A stretch of 64,000 bases of DNA. Source: Oscillatoria acuminata PCC 6304. Its GTDB lineage: Bacteria; Cyanobacteriota; Cyanobacteriia; Cyanobacteriales; Laspinemataceae. This document shows, piece by piece, positions 19,980-28,421 of this stretch. The notes beneath the pieces were generated by a model. The model was not told the DNA's origin. It ran no database searches and saw only the letters and a list, made by a program, of their open reading frames with translations. The first letter of the stretch is position 1, and every line of letters begins with the position of its first letter. The position numbers were made by a program, and so were the translations under genes. Where the stretch lies: assembly GCF_000317105.1 (NCBI RefSeq), contig NC_019693.1:5829227-5893226 (forward strand), written 5' to 3'.

Positions 19980-20200
19980 ATTTATTTTTGAGGTTTCCAA
20001 TTATTACAATCGCCAAGTTGAGTCCAAAATGCGGTCCAGCGGTCCTCAACTGTCGGAAACTCGTTTGTCAGCGATCGCCATCGGGTTAAAGTATGATCTC
20101 GATCGCAGGGTAGTCATGAAGGCGATCGCACCCAAATCGCATCCTTGCCGCCAGAATTGAAAGAATTATTTACGAAATCTCTTTAACCTTCATAAAAATT

Positions 20201-20392
20201 ATGGATAGCAAACGCCCAAAACCTTTGGAAGAATTATTTGGTGATATCTTGTTTTCCGGCCAGATGACGCGGACCGATCGCTATCGTCTCCGGATGGCAA
20301 TCTTACGAACCTCTCTGAGTGAGGAACATCAGGATATTATCAATCGCCTGATTTACAGCACGAAACGCGGCAGACTGCGAATCATGGATTAA
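20201..20392 (+). CDS. Small conserved-looking hypothetical protein (63 aa)
   Basis: Charged, helical-looking 63-residue product (KRPKPLEELFGDILFSGQMT, then DRYRLRMAILRTSLSEEHQDI). Codon use and the HIP1-like GATCGC within it match host genes. No domain recognised; the DRYRL…SEEHQDIINRLIYS pattern gives the impression of a small helical adaptor. No clear ribosome binding site. Function unknown. Confidence 0.6.
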   Translation: MDSKRPKPLEELFGDILFSGQMTRTDRYRLRMAILRTSLSEEHQDIINRLIYSTKRGRLRIMD

Positions 20393-20539
20393 TATCATCC
20401 TCAATCTTGGGTGTCACGACTTCAGTCGTTCCCACCGGATCTCTGGTGCGTCAGAGAATCAGTTGCTCAATTGGATGCGTGAGCGTTCAAACTGACCCAC
20501 GCACCCCAACGTTTTTCGTCTAAATTTTACCGATCGCAC

Positions 20540-20773
20540 TTATTCAGGCGTTTTTTCCAGACTCTCTGGTACAGGGTCATATCCTCCCGGATGTAAGGGA
20601 TGACAGCGCAACAGACGACGGAATGCCATCCATCCCCCCCGCCTGGGTCCAAAACGGTCGATCGCCTCGATTGCATATTGGGAACAAGTCGGCTGAAATC
20701 GACAAGTGGGCGGAAATAAGGGCGAAATTAACAGTCGATATCCTCGAATTAACCGAATCATTAGCCATTTCAT
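20540..20773 (-). CDS. yidD: Membrane protein insertion efficiency factor YidD
   Basis: 77 residues with the full signature: [31 protein letters not shown], then [18 protein letters not shown]. YidD assists the YidC insertase in placing proteins in the inner/thylakoid membrane and associates through an amphipathic N-terminal helix. It is not next to rnpA or yidC here; only palindromic repeats surround it. ATG 20773. Confidence 0.95.
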   Translation of the reverse strand: MKWLMIRLIRGYRLLISPLFPPTCRFQPTCSQYAIEAIDRFGPRRGGWMAFRRLLRCHPLHPGGYDPVPESLEKTPE

Positions 20774-20864
20774 AACTTAATCGAATAGAGAATTGCCAGG
20801 GTTTATTTATTTTGACTCGTTCTGGGACTCCCTGGGGATTTTGTTGACTCATTCCCTGCGCCAG

Positions 20865-20945
20865 CAGAGAAACTGGGTTTCTTCTTCAACCCTGTGTTCA
20901 AACCCATCAAATCGGGACTAGAAACCGGGTTTCTTCTCCTCAATC
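20865..20945. repeat. Degenerate palindromic GAAACCCGGTTTC-type repeat
   Basis: AGAAACTGGGTTTCTTCTTC and AGAAACCGGGTTTCTTCTCC lie about 50 bases apart. The same AGAAACC(C/G)GGTTTCT core forms terminator-like stems at 36.85 kb and 49.8 kb and occurs near 1.3 kb. Confidence 0.65.
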
Positions 20946-21034
20946 CCGGGAAGTCCTAAATTTTTCATGGGTTGGCGATCGCCCGATGACCGGAATCCCC
21001 TACACTCAGAGAAACCTTGAAGATGTTTTAGTCA

Positions 21035-21742
21035 TTGAATTCTGTGTTGACTTTCCTATTCCCATTAGAATCCATTTTACCCCTAGGGTTACAAGTAGCA
21101 GCCGTTGGTTTGTGGTTGGGGTTACTCCTGATTGTTGCGGAGGGGTTGCATCGTTTTACCCAAACAGATTCCGAAGTGGTTCGCAAGGTCGTTCATATTG
21201 GCACCGGCAATGTGATTTTGTTGGCATGGTGGTTACAGATTCCCGGTTGGGTGGCGATCGCTGCTTCTATTATAGCCGGGGCGATTGCCCTAATTTCTTA
21301 CAAATTTCCGATTCTCCCGGGAATTAATAGTGTCGGACGCCAAAGTTTAGGAACCTTTTTTTATGCCATTAGCATTGGCATCTTGGTGGCCTGGTTTTGG
21401 CCATTACAACTTCCTCAATATGCAGCAATCGGCATTTTAATCATGACTTATGGGGATGGTTTAGCCGCTTTAATCGGTCAGCGGTTCGGTCAACATCCCT
21501 ATCAATTTTGGGGAGAAAAGAAAAGTTGGGAAGGGTCAGCTACAATGGCTGTGGTCAGTTTCCTCATCACAGTTTCTATCTTAGCCATCGTCGAGGAAAA
21601 TCTGTGGAACATCGGGATAATTGCCCTTCTGGTGGCTGGGTTTGCGACGGTCTTAGAGGCTTTTTCTAAATTGGGAATTGATAATCTCACGGTTCCGATT
21701 GGGAGTGCGGCGTTATGCTATTTCTTGCATCAACTTTGGTAA
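21035..21742 (+). CDS. Polyprenol/phytol kinase-like membrane protein (VTE5/dolichol kinase family)
   Basis: 235 residues with six to seven hydrophobic segments. Family signatures: REVVRKVVHIGTGN-like segment (here EVVRKVVHIGTGNVILLAWW, about 47–66), GRQSLGTFFYAISIGIL, MTYGDGLAALIGQRFG and the kinase-like WGEKKSWEGSATM. In cyanobacteria such enzymes phosphorylate phytol or phytyl-phosphate for tocopherol or chlorophyll reuse, with CTP as donor; substrate is inferred from family only. The start is not ATG: an upstream ATG at 21023 meets TAG two codons later, so TTG 21035 or GTG 21044 is used. Ends at a strong bidirectional terminator. Confidence 0.75.
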   Translation: MNSVLTFLFPLESILPLGLQVAAVGLWLGLLLIVAEGLHRFTQTDSEVVRKVVHIGTGNVILLAWWLQIPGWVAIAASIIAGAIALISYKFPILPGINSVGRQSLGTFFYAISIGILVAWFWPLQLPQYAAIGILIMTYGDGLAALIGQRFGQHPYQFWGEKKSWEGSATMAVVSFLITVSILAIVEENLWNIGIIALLVAGFATVLEAFSKLGIDNLTVPIGSAALCYFLHQLW

Positions 21743-21795
21743 GGAAGTTCCCTAGAAATTTCCTCTCATCTGGGGATTGTTGGGTCAACTTCTCC

Positions 21796-21846
21796 ATAAA
21801 AAGAACCCCATCGGAAGGAATAAAGTAAGGATGGGGTTCTTTTTAT
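21796..21846. terminator. Strong bidirectional terminator
   Basis: Perfect 17-bp arms: ATAAAAAGAACCCCATC (21796–21812) and GATGGGGTTCTTTTTAT (21830–21846). It separates the convergent kinase-like gene and the small 46-residue gene. Confidence 0.95.
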
Positions 21847-21904
21847 GTCGTTCAACTAATTTCAACACTCAGTTTTTTTTACACTCCTGTCCTCGGACCT
21901 AGGA

Positions 21905-22045
21905 TCATTCTTTTTCGCTATTCGGGTCACCATCAAAGGGTTGAACCCCGGTTTCTGGATATTTGTCATCGTTCGGTCCAAAGATTCGAGCGGCTGCTTC
22001 AGAGACGTGCTGGAAAAAATCACCAATGGTTTTTGAAAGATTCAT
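21905..22045 (-). CDS. Small 46-residue protein with GVQPFDGDP motif
   Basis: Starts at ATG 22045, with GAGGAG seven bases upstream: a very good ribosome binding site. The product begins MNLSKTIGDFFQHVSEAAAR and ends YPETGVQPFDGDPNSEKE. The first 22 residues could form an amphipathic helix; the rest is acidic and Pro/Gly-rich. No cysteines or membrane segment. A 17-bp terminator lies 60 bases downstream in the right orientation. Too short for common ORF cut-offs, but leader, terminator and composition all fit a real gene. I recall similar short cyanobacterial proteins with this tail but cannot name a function. Confidence 0.75.
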   Translation of the reverse strand: MNLSKTIGDFFQHVSEAAARIFGPNDDKYPETGVQPFDGDPNSEKE

Positions 22046-22525
22046 GATAAAACTCCTCATCAGGTTTATTTAGGTTAACCGAGTCAGCGATCGCAATCCC
22101 TAGACCTCGTTACTTTTTACTTTACCTGAGTTCCCCAGGGAGCGGTCACTTTTGCAATATTTTTTAGGATAACTTATTAGTTCGCAATAGTTGAATCCAA
22201 GAATTAACCGGAATGGGGCGCTAGGATGGGTTTACAATTTGTTACTATTTAAACTCAGCAGAAATTCCTATTAAATTATAGCATATTTGTTGTTAATCCG
22301 CTCTTTTTTTCTCAACCCCGCTCCGAGGGATGCCTTGGGAGAAAAAATTAGTTCCGATATTTTTAATGAATTCCACCATAACCCCGTGCGGAAAAATTGC
22401 TGAAAATACCGGGAAATGTGCGCGATCGCTGACCTGAATCCTGGGATTTTTATCCGGACCCCGTGACATATTTTGGTAAATGCCACTATAATTGAACAAA
22501 CCCCTCTGAGTAAGGAAGCTGGCAC

Positions 22526-23938
22526 ATGGCAACTGCCACTGAACCCAATGATCTCAATCCGCAACCCCTTTCCCAAGCGGGTAAAGACGGATCAGAACTG
22601 ACTGTTGTCCCAGAGGACTACAGTCTGTTGACCGATCTCTATCAATTGACAATGGCCGCCTGTTACACCGGGGAAGGTCTTGACGGCAGAACCGCCAGCT
22701 TTGAGTTGTTTGTTCGCAAACTTCCCGATGGCTTCGGTTATTTAATTGCAATGGGGTTAGCTCAAGTCTTTGAGTACCTAGAGCAATTCCGGTTCACCGA
22801 GGTGCAGATTGCCAGTTTGCAAGCCACTGGAATTTTTTCCAGGGCCTCTGATAAATTTTGGTCACTCCTGGCCGATGGACGGTTTCAGGGTAATGTTTGG
22901 GCGGTTCCCGAGGGAACAGCAGTCTTTGCCAACGAACCATTGTTGCGGGTGGAGGCTCCTCTGTGGCAAGCTCAAATCGTCGAAACCTATTTACTGAATA
23001 CGATTAATTATCAGACCCTTGTCGCGACGCGATCGGCGCGCATTCGCGATATCGCCGGTCCCGAAGCCTCGATTTTGGAGTTTGGCACCCGACGGGCCTT
23101 TAGTCCTCAAGCCTCGGTGTGGGCCGCACGAGCGGCTTTGGCCGCAGGAATGGATGCCACCTCGAATGTGTTGGCGGCACTCAAATTAGGTCGAAAACCT
23201 TCGGGAACGATGGCTCACGCCCTGGTGATGGCCCTGTCTGCGACAGAAGGGAGTGAGATGCAGGCATTTCGAGCGTTTCAGCATTATTTTCCCGGTTCTC
23301 CCTTACTGATTGATACTTATGATCCCCTTGAAGCGGCCCGGAAAATCGCCGATCGCCTCCAAGCGGGAGAAATGGAAGTGGGAGGAGTGCGTCTGGATTC
23401 CGGGGATTTAGTCCAATTGTCCAAACAGGTCCAAGAACTGCTTCCCGATGTCCCCATTTTTGTGAGTGGGGATTTGGATGAGTGGAAAATTGCCGAGTTG
23501 AAAGCCGCCGGTTGTCCGATTGATGGCTTTGGCATCGGGACTAAGTTAGTCACAGGGGCTCCGGTGAATGGGGTTTATAAGATTGTAGAGATTGATGGCG
23601 TGCCGGTAATGAAAAATTCTAGCGGCAAAGTCAGCTATCCCGGACGGAAGCAGATTTTCCGACGCTATCAGGATGGAAAAATTGTGGGCGATCGCCTGGG
23701 ATTGGTCAGTGAGGCCGTTCACCCGGGTGAAGTGCCGATGATGCAGCTTTTGTTCAAAGAGGGACAGCAGGTTCATCCTCCGGAAATGTTGGAGGCGATC
23801 GCCGAAAGAACCAGGCATTCCGTGGCGTCGCTTCCCCCAGAAAGTCGCCGGATCAATCGACCCAGTGCCGCATCAGTGGAGATTTCGACTCCCTTACAAA
23901 CCCTGACCGCAGAAACCTTACAAAATTATAAAATGTGA
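22526..23938 (+). CDS. pncB: Nicotinate phosphoribosyltransferase
   Basis: Converts nicotinate and PRPP to nicotinate mononucleotide, the salvage entry to NAD (Preiss–Handler route). 470 residues. Signatures: DYSLLTDLYQLTMAACY (about 32–48), ETYLLNTINYQTLVATRSAR, EFGTRRAFSPQASVWAARAA, TMAHALVMAL and the PRPP/phosphate region LDSGDLVQLSKQVQELL and FGIGTKLVTG. The C-terminal tail is Pro/Ser/Thr-rich. ATG 22526 with AAGGA nine bases upstream. First gene of a same-strand group with nadD, nrtR and nadE; spacing of 184 bases to nadD leaves room for a second promoter. Confidence 0.93.
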   Translation: MATATEPNDLNPQPLSQAGKDGSELTVVPEDYSLLTDLYQLTMAACYTGEGLDGRTASFELFVRKLPDGFGYLIAMGLAQVFEYLEQFRFTEVQIASLQATGIFSRASDKFWSLLADGRFQGNVWAVPEGTAVFANEPLLRVEAPLWQAQIVETYLLNTINYQTLVATRSARIRDIAGPEASILEFGTRRAFSPQASVWAARAALAAGMDATSNVLAALKLGRKPSGTMAHALVMALSATEGSEMQAFRAFQHYFPGSPLLIDTYDPLEAARKIADRLQAGEMEVGGVRLDSGDLVQLSKQVQELLPDVPIFVSGDLDEWKIAELKAAGCPIDGFGIGTKLVTGAPVNGVYKIVEIDGVPVMKNSSGKVSYPGRKQIFRRYQDGKIVGDRLGLVSEAVHPGEVPMMQLLFKEGQQVHPPEMLEAIAERTRHSVASLPPESRRINRPSAASVEISTPLQTLTAETLQNYKM

Positions 23939-24122
23939 GTCATTTTTTCAAACTCTGACTATTTTCACCAATCTGGGTGCACCATCGGCGAGTTTTGTCT
24001 TAACCCTCAATTTCTGTTTTCCTGTGTGAGTGTTGAGCAATTTATTCATCCACCCGGGTGACTTTCATTCCTCAGCACTCTAGCCTTGATAGATTTTGTC
24101 GTTCTCACCCCCTCATTGAAAG

Positions 24123-24701
24123 ATGATCACCCTTGCACTCTTTGGTACCAGTGCTGACCCCCCGACCAAAGCCCATGAAGAGATAGTCAGTTGGCTGTCT
24201 CAACAGTTTGATGCCGTGGCGATTTGGGCGTCAGACAACCCGTTTAAATCTCATCAAACTCCCCTGTCCCATCGATCGCAGATGTTGCAGTTGTTGATGG
24301 AAAACCCGGAAAATCCTCGGGATAATCTCTACTTTGATGCCGAACTCAGCCAACCCCGGACCTTAGAAACGGTGCGAATTGCCCGTCAAAAATGGCCCGA
24401 GGCTGAACTGTATCTGGTAATCGGGTCAGACTTGATCCCCCAGTTGCCTCGGTGGTATCAGGTGGAGGAGTTGCTCTCTCAAGTCAATCTGTTGGTTGTC
24501 CCACGACCCGGAACCCCCATTCAAGAACCCGAACTCGACCAACTCCGGCAGATGGGAGCATCGGTGGCGATCGCCGACTTGCATCTTCCCGATGTTTCCT
24601 CCACCGCCTATCGTCAAACCCAAACTTCACAGATTCTCACCCCCCCAGTTGCCCGGTATATCAAACGGGAAAACCTATACGCTTATCGGGATGTGAGCTA
24701 A
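24123..24701 (+). CDS. nadD: Nicotinate-nucleotide adenylyltransferase
   Basis: Transfers AMP from ATP to nicotinate mononucleotide. 192 residues, normal size. Nucleotidyltransferase motifs: LFGTSADPPTKAHEEI (the GxxDPxxxGH-type segment, with Lys-Ala-His) and the C-terminal DVSSTAYRQ (ISSTxIR-type). Substrate segments LYLVIGSDLIPQLPRWYQVEELL are typical. The family Phe/Gly of GGSFDP is GTSADP here, as in other cyanobacterial members. The product of pncB is its substrate and its own product goes to NadE. It ends four bases before the next gene, so they are co-transcribed. Confidence 0.9.
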   Translation: MITLALFGTSADPPTKAHEEIVSWLSQQFDAVAIWASDNPFKSHQTPLSHRSQMLQLLMENPENPRDNLYFDAELSQPRTLETVRIARQKWPEAELYLVIGSDLIPQLPRWYQVEELLSQVNLLVVPRPGTPIQEPELDQLRQMGASVAIADLHLPDVSSTAYRQTQTSQILTPPVARYIKRENLYAYRDVS

Positions 24702-24705
24702 ACCA

Positions 24706-25422
24706 ATGGCAGCGTCTTTGGGCCTTCCACTCAACTTTAAAGTGGGAGTCGATAATGCAATCTTCTCCGTCGATCCCGCACAAAATCGCTTGCTGGTTCT
24801 ACTCGTCATGCGTGAAAGTGAACCCTTTCTCGGACAATGGAGTTTACCCGGTACTTTAGTTCGTCACGGTGAATCCCTGGAAGATGCGGCCTATCGCATT
24901 TTATCCGAAAAAATCCAAGTCCAGAATCTCTACCTAGAACAACTGTACACCTTTGGCGGACCCGGACGCGACCCCCGGGAACTTTCAGACTCTCAACCCT
25001 TGCGCTATCTGTCCGTGAGCTATTTTGCCTTAGTCCGGTTTGAAGAAGCGCAACTGATGGGAACCGGAGTCCGGGGGATTGCCTGGTATCCCCTGGATGA
25101 AGTGCCGCATCTGGCTTTTGATCACAATCGGATGGTTGAATATGGTCATCGCCGCCTGCGAAACAAACTAGAGTACAGCCCGATCGCCTTTGATGTGCTG
25201 CCGGAATTATTTACCTTAAGTGAACTGTATCAACTCTATGCCACGGTTTTAGGGGAAAATTTCTCCGATTATTCTAATTTTCGGGCCAAAATTCTCAAAC
25301 TGGGCTTTTTATCCGATACAAAAATGAAAGTGTCTCGCGGTGCAGGTCGGCCCGCTGCCCTTTACCGCTTTGATGCTGAAGCATTTGCTCCGTTGAAAGA
25401 TAAACCTTTAGTGTTTATTTAG
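24706..25422 (+). CDS. nrtR: NrtR-type transcriptional regulator (degenerate Nudix domain plus winged helix)
   Basis: NrtR proteins repress NAD genes and respond to ADP-ribose, an NAD breakdown product. 238 residues: Nudix-like domain (about 10–140) and a C-terminal winged helix (about 155–225, FTLSELYQLYATVLGENFSDYSNFRAKIL). The Nudix box (49–72) is degenerate: the expected REUxEE glutamates are replaced (RILSEKI), and Gly of the first part is Thr. This points to ligand sensing rather than hydrolysis. It is embedded between nadD and nadE, exactly the genes such a regulator would control. Four bases after nadD. A binding site was searched for by eye and not found. Confidence 0.8.
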   Translation: MAASLGLPLNFKVGVDNAIFSVDPAQNRLLVLLVMRESEPFLGQWSLPGTLVRHGESLEDAAYRILSEKIQVQNLYLEQLYTFGGPGRDPRELSDSQPLRYLSVSYFALVRFEEAQLMGTGVRGIAWYPLDEVPHLAFDHNRMVEYGHRRLRNKLEYSPIAFDVLPELFTLSELYQLYATVLGENFSDYSNFRAKILKLGFLSDTKMKVSRGAGRPAALYRFDAEAFAPLKDKPLVFI

Positions 25423-25476
25423 GGATAGTTTTAATATCATGTTTGTTGGATCATTCAGACTGACCTAACCCCCCAA

Positions 25477-25501
25477 CCCCCTTCCCTAAGAGGGAAGGGG
25501 G
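25477..25501. repeat. GC-rich perfect palindrome between nrtR and nadE
   Basis: Arms CCCCCTTCCCT (25477–25487) and AGGGAAGGGGG (25491–25501), perfect over 11 bp with a 3-base loop. The purine-rich tail GAGAAGAGGGAG follows. It looks like a common cyanobacterial interspersed repeat and could attenuate read-through into nadE. Confidence 0.75.
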
Positions 25502-25594
25502 AGAAGAGGGAGAAGTTGTTTTTTAGGTTAATCTACCGGACTTGATATAACTCCCAGTTTTACCTGTTTATTCCCCAATTGGTTACTCAGTATT

Positions 25595-27352
25595 ATGAAA
25601 ATTGCGATCGCTCAACTCAATCCCACCATTGGAGATCTCCAAGGCAATTCCCAACAGATTCTGCAAGCGGCCACCCAAGCTGCCGCCCAGGGAATTGACC
25701 TAATGCTGACTCCTGAACTCTCTTTGTGCGGTTATCCCCCTCGGGATTTGCTCTTGCGCCCCAGTTTTATCGAGGCGATGTCCGCACAATTACAACAACT
25801 GGCCCAGGAATTACCTCCGGCAGTCGCTGTCTTAGTGGGAACCGTGGAAACCCATACCCTCGCCCATACCACCGGAGGCAAATCCTTATATAATAGTATT
25901 GCTTTACTTTTCAATGGCAAAATTCATCAATATTTCCACAAACGCCTGTTGCCCACCTACGATGTGTTTGATGAAAATCGTTATTTTGAACCCTCCTATG
26001 TGAGTAATTATTTTAATTTAGGAGAATTCGGCATTCCCGCTAATCCCGAGGTTTCTCCCCCCATCCGCATCGGGGTGACGATTTGCGAAGACTTATGGAA
26101 TGATGAAGAATTTTGGGGAAAACGGCAATACCCCAGTAATCCCATTGCCAATTTAGTTGAAGAAGGGGCCGATATCATTATTAATTTATCCGCCTCTCCC
26201 TACAGTGTGGGGAAACAACAACTCCGCGAAGCGATGCTCAATCATGTCGCAGTCCGATATCATAAACCGATTATCTATGCGAACCAAGTCGGAGGCAATG
26301 ATGACTTGATTTTTGATGGATATAGCGTCGCGTTTAACGGCGTGGGAGAACGGGTGGCCCTCGCTGCGGGATTTCAAGCGGATTTAGTGGCGGTGGAGTT
26401 AGACGAAAAAAGCCGAGATTTACGTCCGATTAATCTTAACAGTGGGGCGATCGCCTCCCAACCTGTCACCCCACCCCCCGCAAAACCCCTGAGTCAAGCA
26501 GAAGAAATCTGGTCCGCCTTGGTGTTGGGAGTGCGAGACTATACCCGCAAATGTGGATTTTCTAAAGTAGTGATTGGGTTAAGTGGCGGGATTGACTCGT
26601 CCCTGGTGGCAGCGATCGCCAGTGAGGCGATCGGACCCGAAAACGTGCTCGGCGTCCTCATGTCTTCCCCCCATACCTCCCAACAATCGGTAATTGATGC
26701 ACTGGAACTCGCCGAAAACCTCGGCATGAAAACCTACTCCCTTCCCATTGAGGAGTTAATGGAAGGTTACGACAAGACCCTAGAGGATTTGTTTGCCGAC
26801 TCTCCCCGGGATGTCACCGAAGAAAACCTGCAAGCGCGGATTCGGGGCAATTTATTAATGGCAATCTCCAATAAATTTGGATATCTGCTGATTTCCACCG
26901 GGAATAAATCAGAAATGGCCGTGGGATATTGTACCCTTTATGGTGATATGAATGGGGGATTAGCCGCCATTTCTGATGTGCCAAAAACTCAAGTTTTTGC
27001 CATTTGCCAATGGCTCAATTCCCGAGAACCGGGTAAAATTATGATTCCTAAAAGTGTCTTGAGTAAACCTCCGAGTGCTGAACTCAAACCCGGACAAATT
27101 GACCAAGATTCCCTACCGCCTTATGACATTTTAGATGATATTCTCGATCGCCTGATTCACAACCATGAATCGATTCCTCAAATTGTCGCTGCCGGATATG
27201 AACCTGCCTTAGTGCAACGGGTGGTGAAGTTGTTAAATGGGGCTGAATTTAAGCGCCGACAAGCCCCCCCAGGATTGAAAGTCACCGATCGCGCCTTTGG
27301 AACAGGGTGGCGAATGCCGATCGCCGCCAAGGTTCCGCAGCTTCCCCTCTGA
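25595..27352 (+). CDS. nadE: Glutamine-dependent NAD+ synthetase
   Basis: Last step of NAD synthesis: amidates nicotinate adenine dinucleotide using glutamine nitrogen and ATP. 585 residues in two domains. The nitrilase-type glutaminase (about 1–270) has the Glu–Lys–Cys triad E41 (PELSLCGYPP), K116 (FHKRLLP) and C164 (TICEDLW). The synthetase domain (about 300–575) has the ATP pyrophosphatase loop SGGIDSS (330–336), STGNKSEMAVGYCTLYGDMNGG and the final YKRRQAPPGLKVT-like segment. Both active sites are intact, so ammonia is made internally. ATG 25595. It completes the NAD cluster; the 170-base gap with a palindrome suggests its own promoter or attenuation. Confidence 0.95.
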   Translation: MKIAIAQLNPTIGDLQGNSQQILQAATQAAAQGIDLMLTPELSLCGYPPRDLLLRPSFIEAMSAQLQQLAQELPPAVAVLVGTVETHTLAHTTGGKSLYNSIALLFNGKIHQYFHKRLLPTYDVFDENRYFEPSYVSNYFNLGEFGIPANPEVSPPIRIGVTICEDLWNDEEFWGKRQYPSNPIANLVEEGADIIINLSASPYSVGKQQLREAMLNHVAVRYHKPIIYANQVGGNDDLIFDGYSVAFNGVGERVALAAGFQADLVAVELDEKSRDLRPINLNSGAIASQPVTPPPAKPLSQAEEIWSALVLGVRDYTRKCGFSKVVIGLSGGIDSSLVAAIASEAIGPENVLGVLMSSPHTSQQSVIDALELAENLGMKTYSLPIEELMEGYDKTLEDLFADSPRDVTEENLQARIRGNLLMAISNKFGYLLISTGNKSEMAVGYCTLYGDMNGGLAAISDVPKTQVFAICQWLNSREPGKIMIPKSVLSKPPSAELKPGQIDQDSLPPYDILDDILDRLIHNHESIPQIVAAGYEPALVQRVVKLLNGAEFKRRQAPPGLKVTDRAFGTGWRMPIAAKVPQLPL

Positions 27353-27423
27353 AGCTGAATCAGGGGAACTCGAAAACCAGCGAGGGTTTTAACCCTAACC
27401 CTGTCAAGGTGGTAAATTGAATT

Positions 27424-27826
27424 CCGCCTCATCCTAAGTTTCTTGTAGGGGCGTATTGCATACGCCCTCTTTATCGGTCAATGGAATCGAGCCTCATCCT
27501 TGTTTCTTGTAGGGGCGTATTGCATACGCCCTCTTTATCGGTCAATGGAATCGAGCCTCATCCTAAGTTTCTTGTAGGGGCGTATTGCATACGCCCTCTT
27601 TATCGGTCAATCGAATCGAGCCTCATCCTTGTTTCTTGTAGGGGCGTATTGCATACGCCCTCTTTATCGGTCAATGGAATCGAGCCTCATCCTTGTTTCT
27701 TGTAGGGGCGTATTGCATACGCCCTCTTTATCGGTCAATGGAATCGAGCCTCATCCTTAGTTTCTTGTAGGGGGTATTGCATAAATCAGAGGGCGTATGC
27801 AATACGCCCCTACAAATACACCTTGA
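27424..27826. repeat. Six tandem 64–65 bp repeats with a terminal inverted copy
   Basis: GTAGGGGCGTATTGCATACG starts at 27445, 27509, 27574, 27638, 27702 and 27767 (the last damaged). Each unit continues with CCCTCTTTATCGGTCAATGG and AATCGAGCCTCATCC. The spacing alternates 64/65 because of a one-base change (CCTTG or CCTAAG). The array ends with an inverted copy GGGCGTATGCAATACGCCCC at about 27797. The core is palindromic, GGGCGTATTGCATACGCCC. A single palindromic copy occurs at about 49.65–49.71 kb. ORFs through it are repeat artefacts. Not CRISPR: no unique spacers. Confidence 0.9.
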
Positions 27827-28018
27827 CAGGGCGAGGGTTTTAACCCTCGGCGGTCTTGTGTTGTTGATCCGCCCAATCTACCTCCACCCCCATGATGTAG
27901 AGAAAATCGGGGTGGGAGAAGGCGTGATGATTGATGCGATCGGTCTATGGGGTTTTTAGGATAAAAAATTGTAAAAGTAGATGCACGAGAGTAGATGCAA
28001 TTAATCTCGATGGTTGAG
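27827..28018. other. Non-coding stretch with hairpin repeats
   Basis: Contains GAGGGTTTTAACCCTC (a palindrome also seen partly at 27.38 kb) and no supported gene. Confidence 0.4.
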
Positions 28019-28165
28019 TTATTTAATGAGCATCACCAGGGGCGCTATGGATCCCTGATCCGATTGATGGGAGTGTCGTTGCGGGGCCAATTGGTCAGAA
28101 CCCCTAGCAAAAACACTGAGTATTAAGGTAATTATCACTGATAAAAATAGTTTTTCCCACATCAT
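28019..28165 (-). CDS. Small 48-residue membrane-anchored peptide
   Basis: ATG 28165 with AAGGAAGG seven bases upstream. The product starts MMWEKLFLSVIITLILSVFA, one clear hydrophobic helix (residues 5–20), then a His/Gln/Ser-rich polar tail RGSDQLAPQRHSHQSDQ. It could be a single-pass membrane or secreted peptide. It stands alone in a repeat-rich, gene-poor region. Below normal ORF length limits. Function unknown. Confidence 0.6.
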   Translation of the reverse strand: MMWEKLFLSVIITLILSVFARGSDQLAPQRHSHQSDQGSIAPLVMLIK

Positions 28166-28421
28166 TGGCGCACCTTCCTTGTCAATGGCCGATTCAACTC
28201 CTCTATTAGTAGAATCCCTGATTATCTAGAGCCAGTGAGTGATTCAGATCGCAAAGGATTGGTGAGATTTGAGCAAATGGGAATGCGATCGCGATCGCAC
28301 TCCCTGCGTAAATTCACCCAAAATTTGCACTCCCAAGCTGGGGATCGCCCATTTTGCGGTAGATTCACTTGATTTACTCCTAAGCCGGTCAAATCCAAAA
28401 TCTCACCATTCTACAAAAGGG

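Noticed and set aside
22271-22576. Minus-strand ORF upstream of pncB
   Set aside because: No start signal and it crosses the pncB start; shadow.
24000-24122. NrtR operator before nadD, pncB or nadE
   Set aside because: No palindrome shared among the NAD gene leaders was found by eye, so none is annotated.
27424-27826. CRISPR array
   Set aside because: Units are contiguous identical repeats without unique spacers and there are no cas genes.
27481-27959. Two ORFs over the tandem repeats
   Set aside because: Their amino-acid repeats mirror the 64–65 bp DNA repeats; no start signals.
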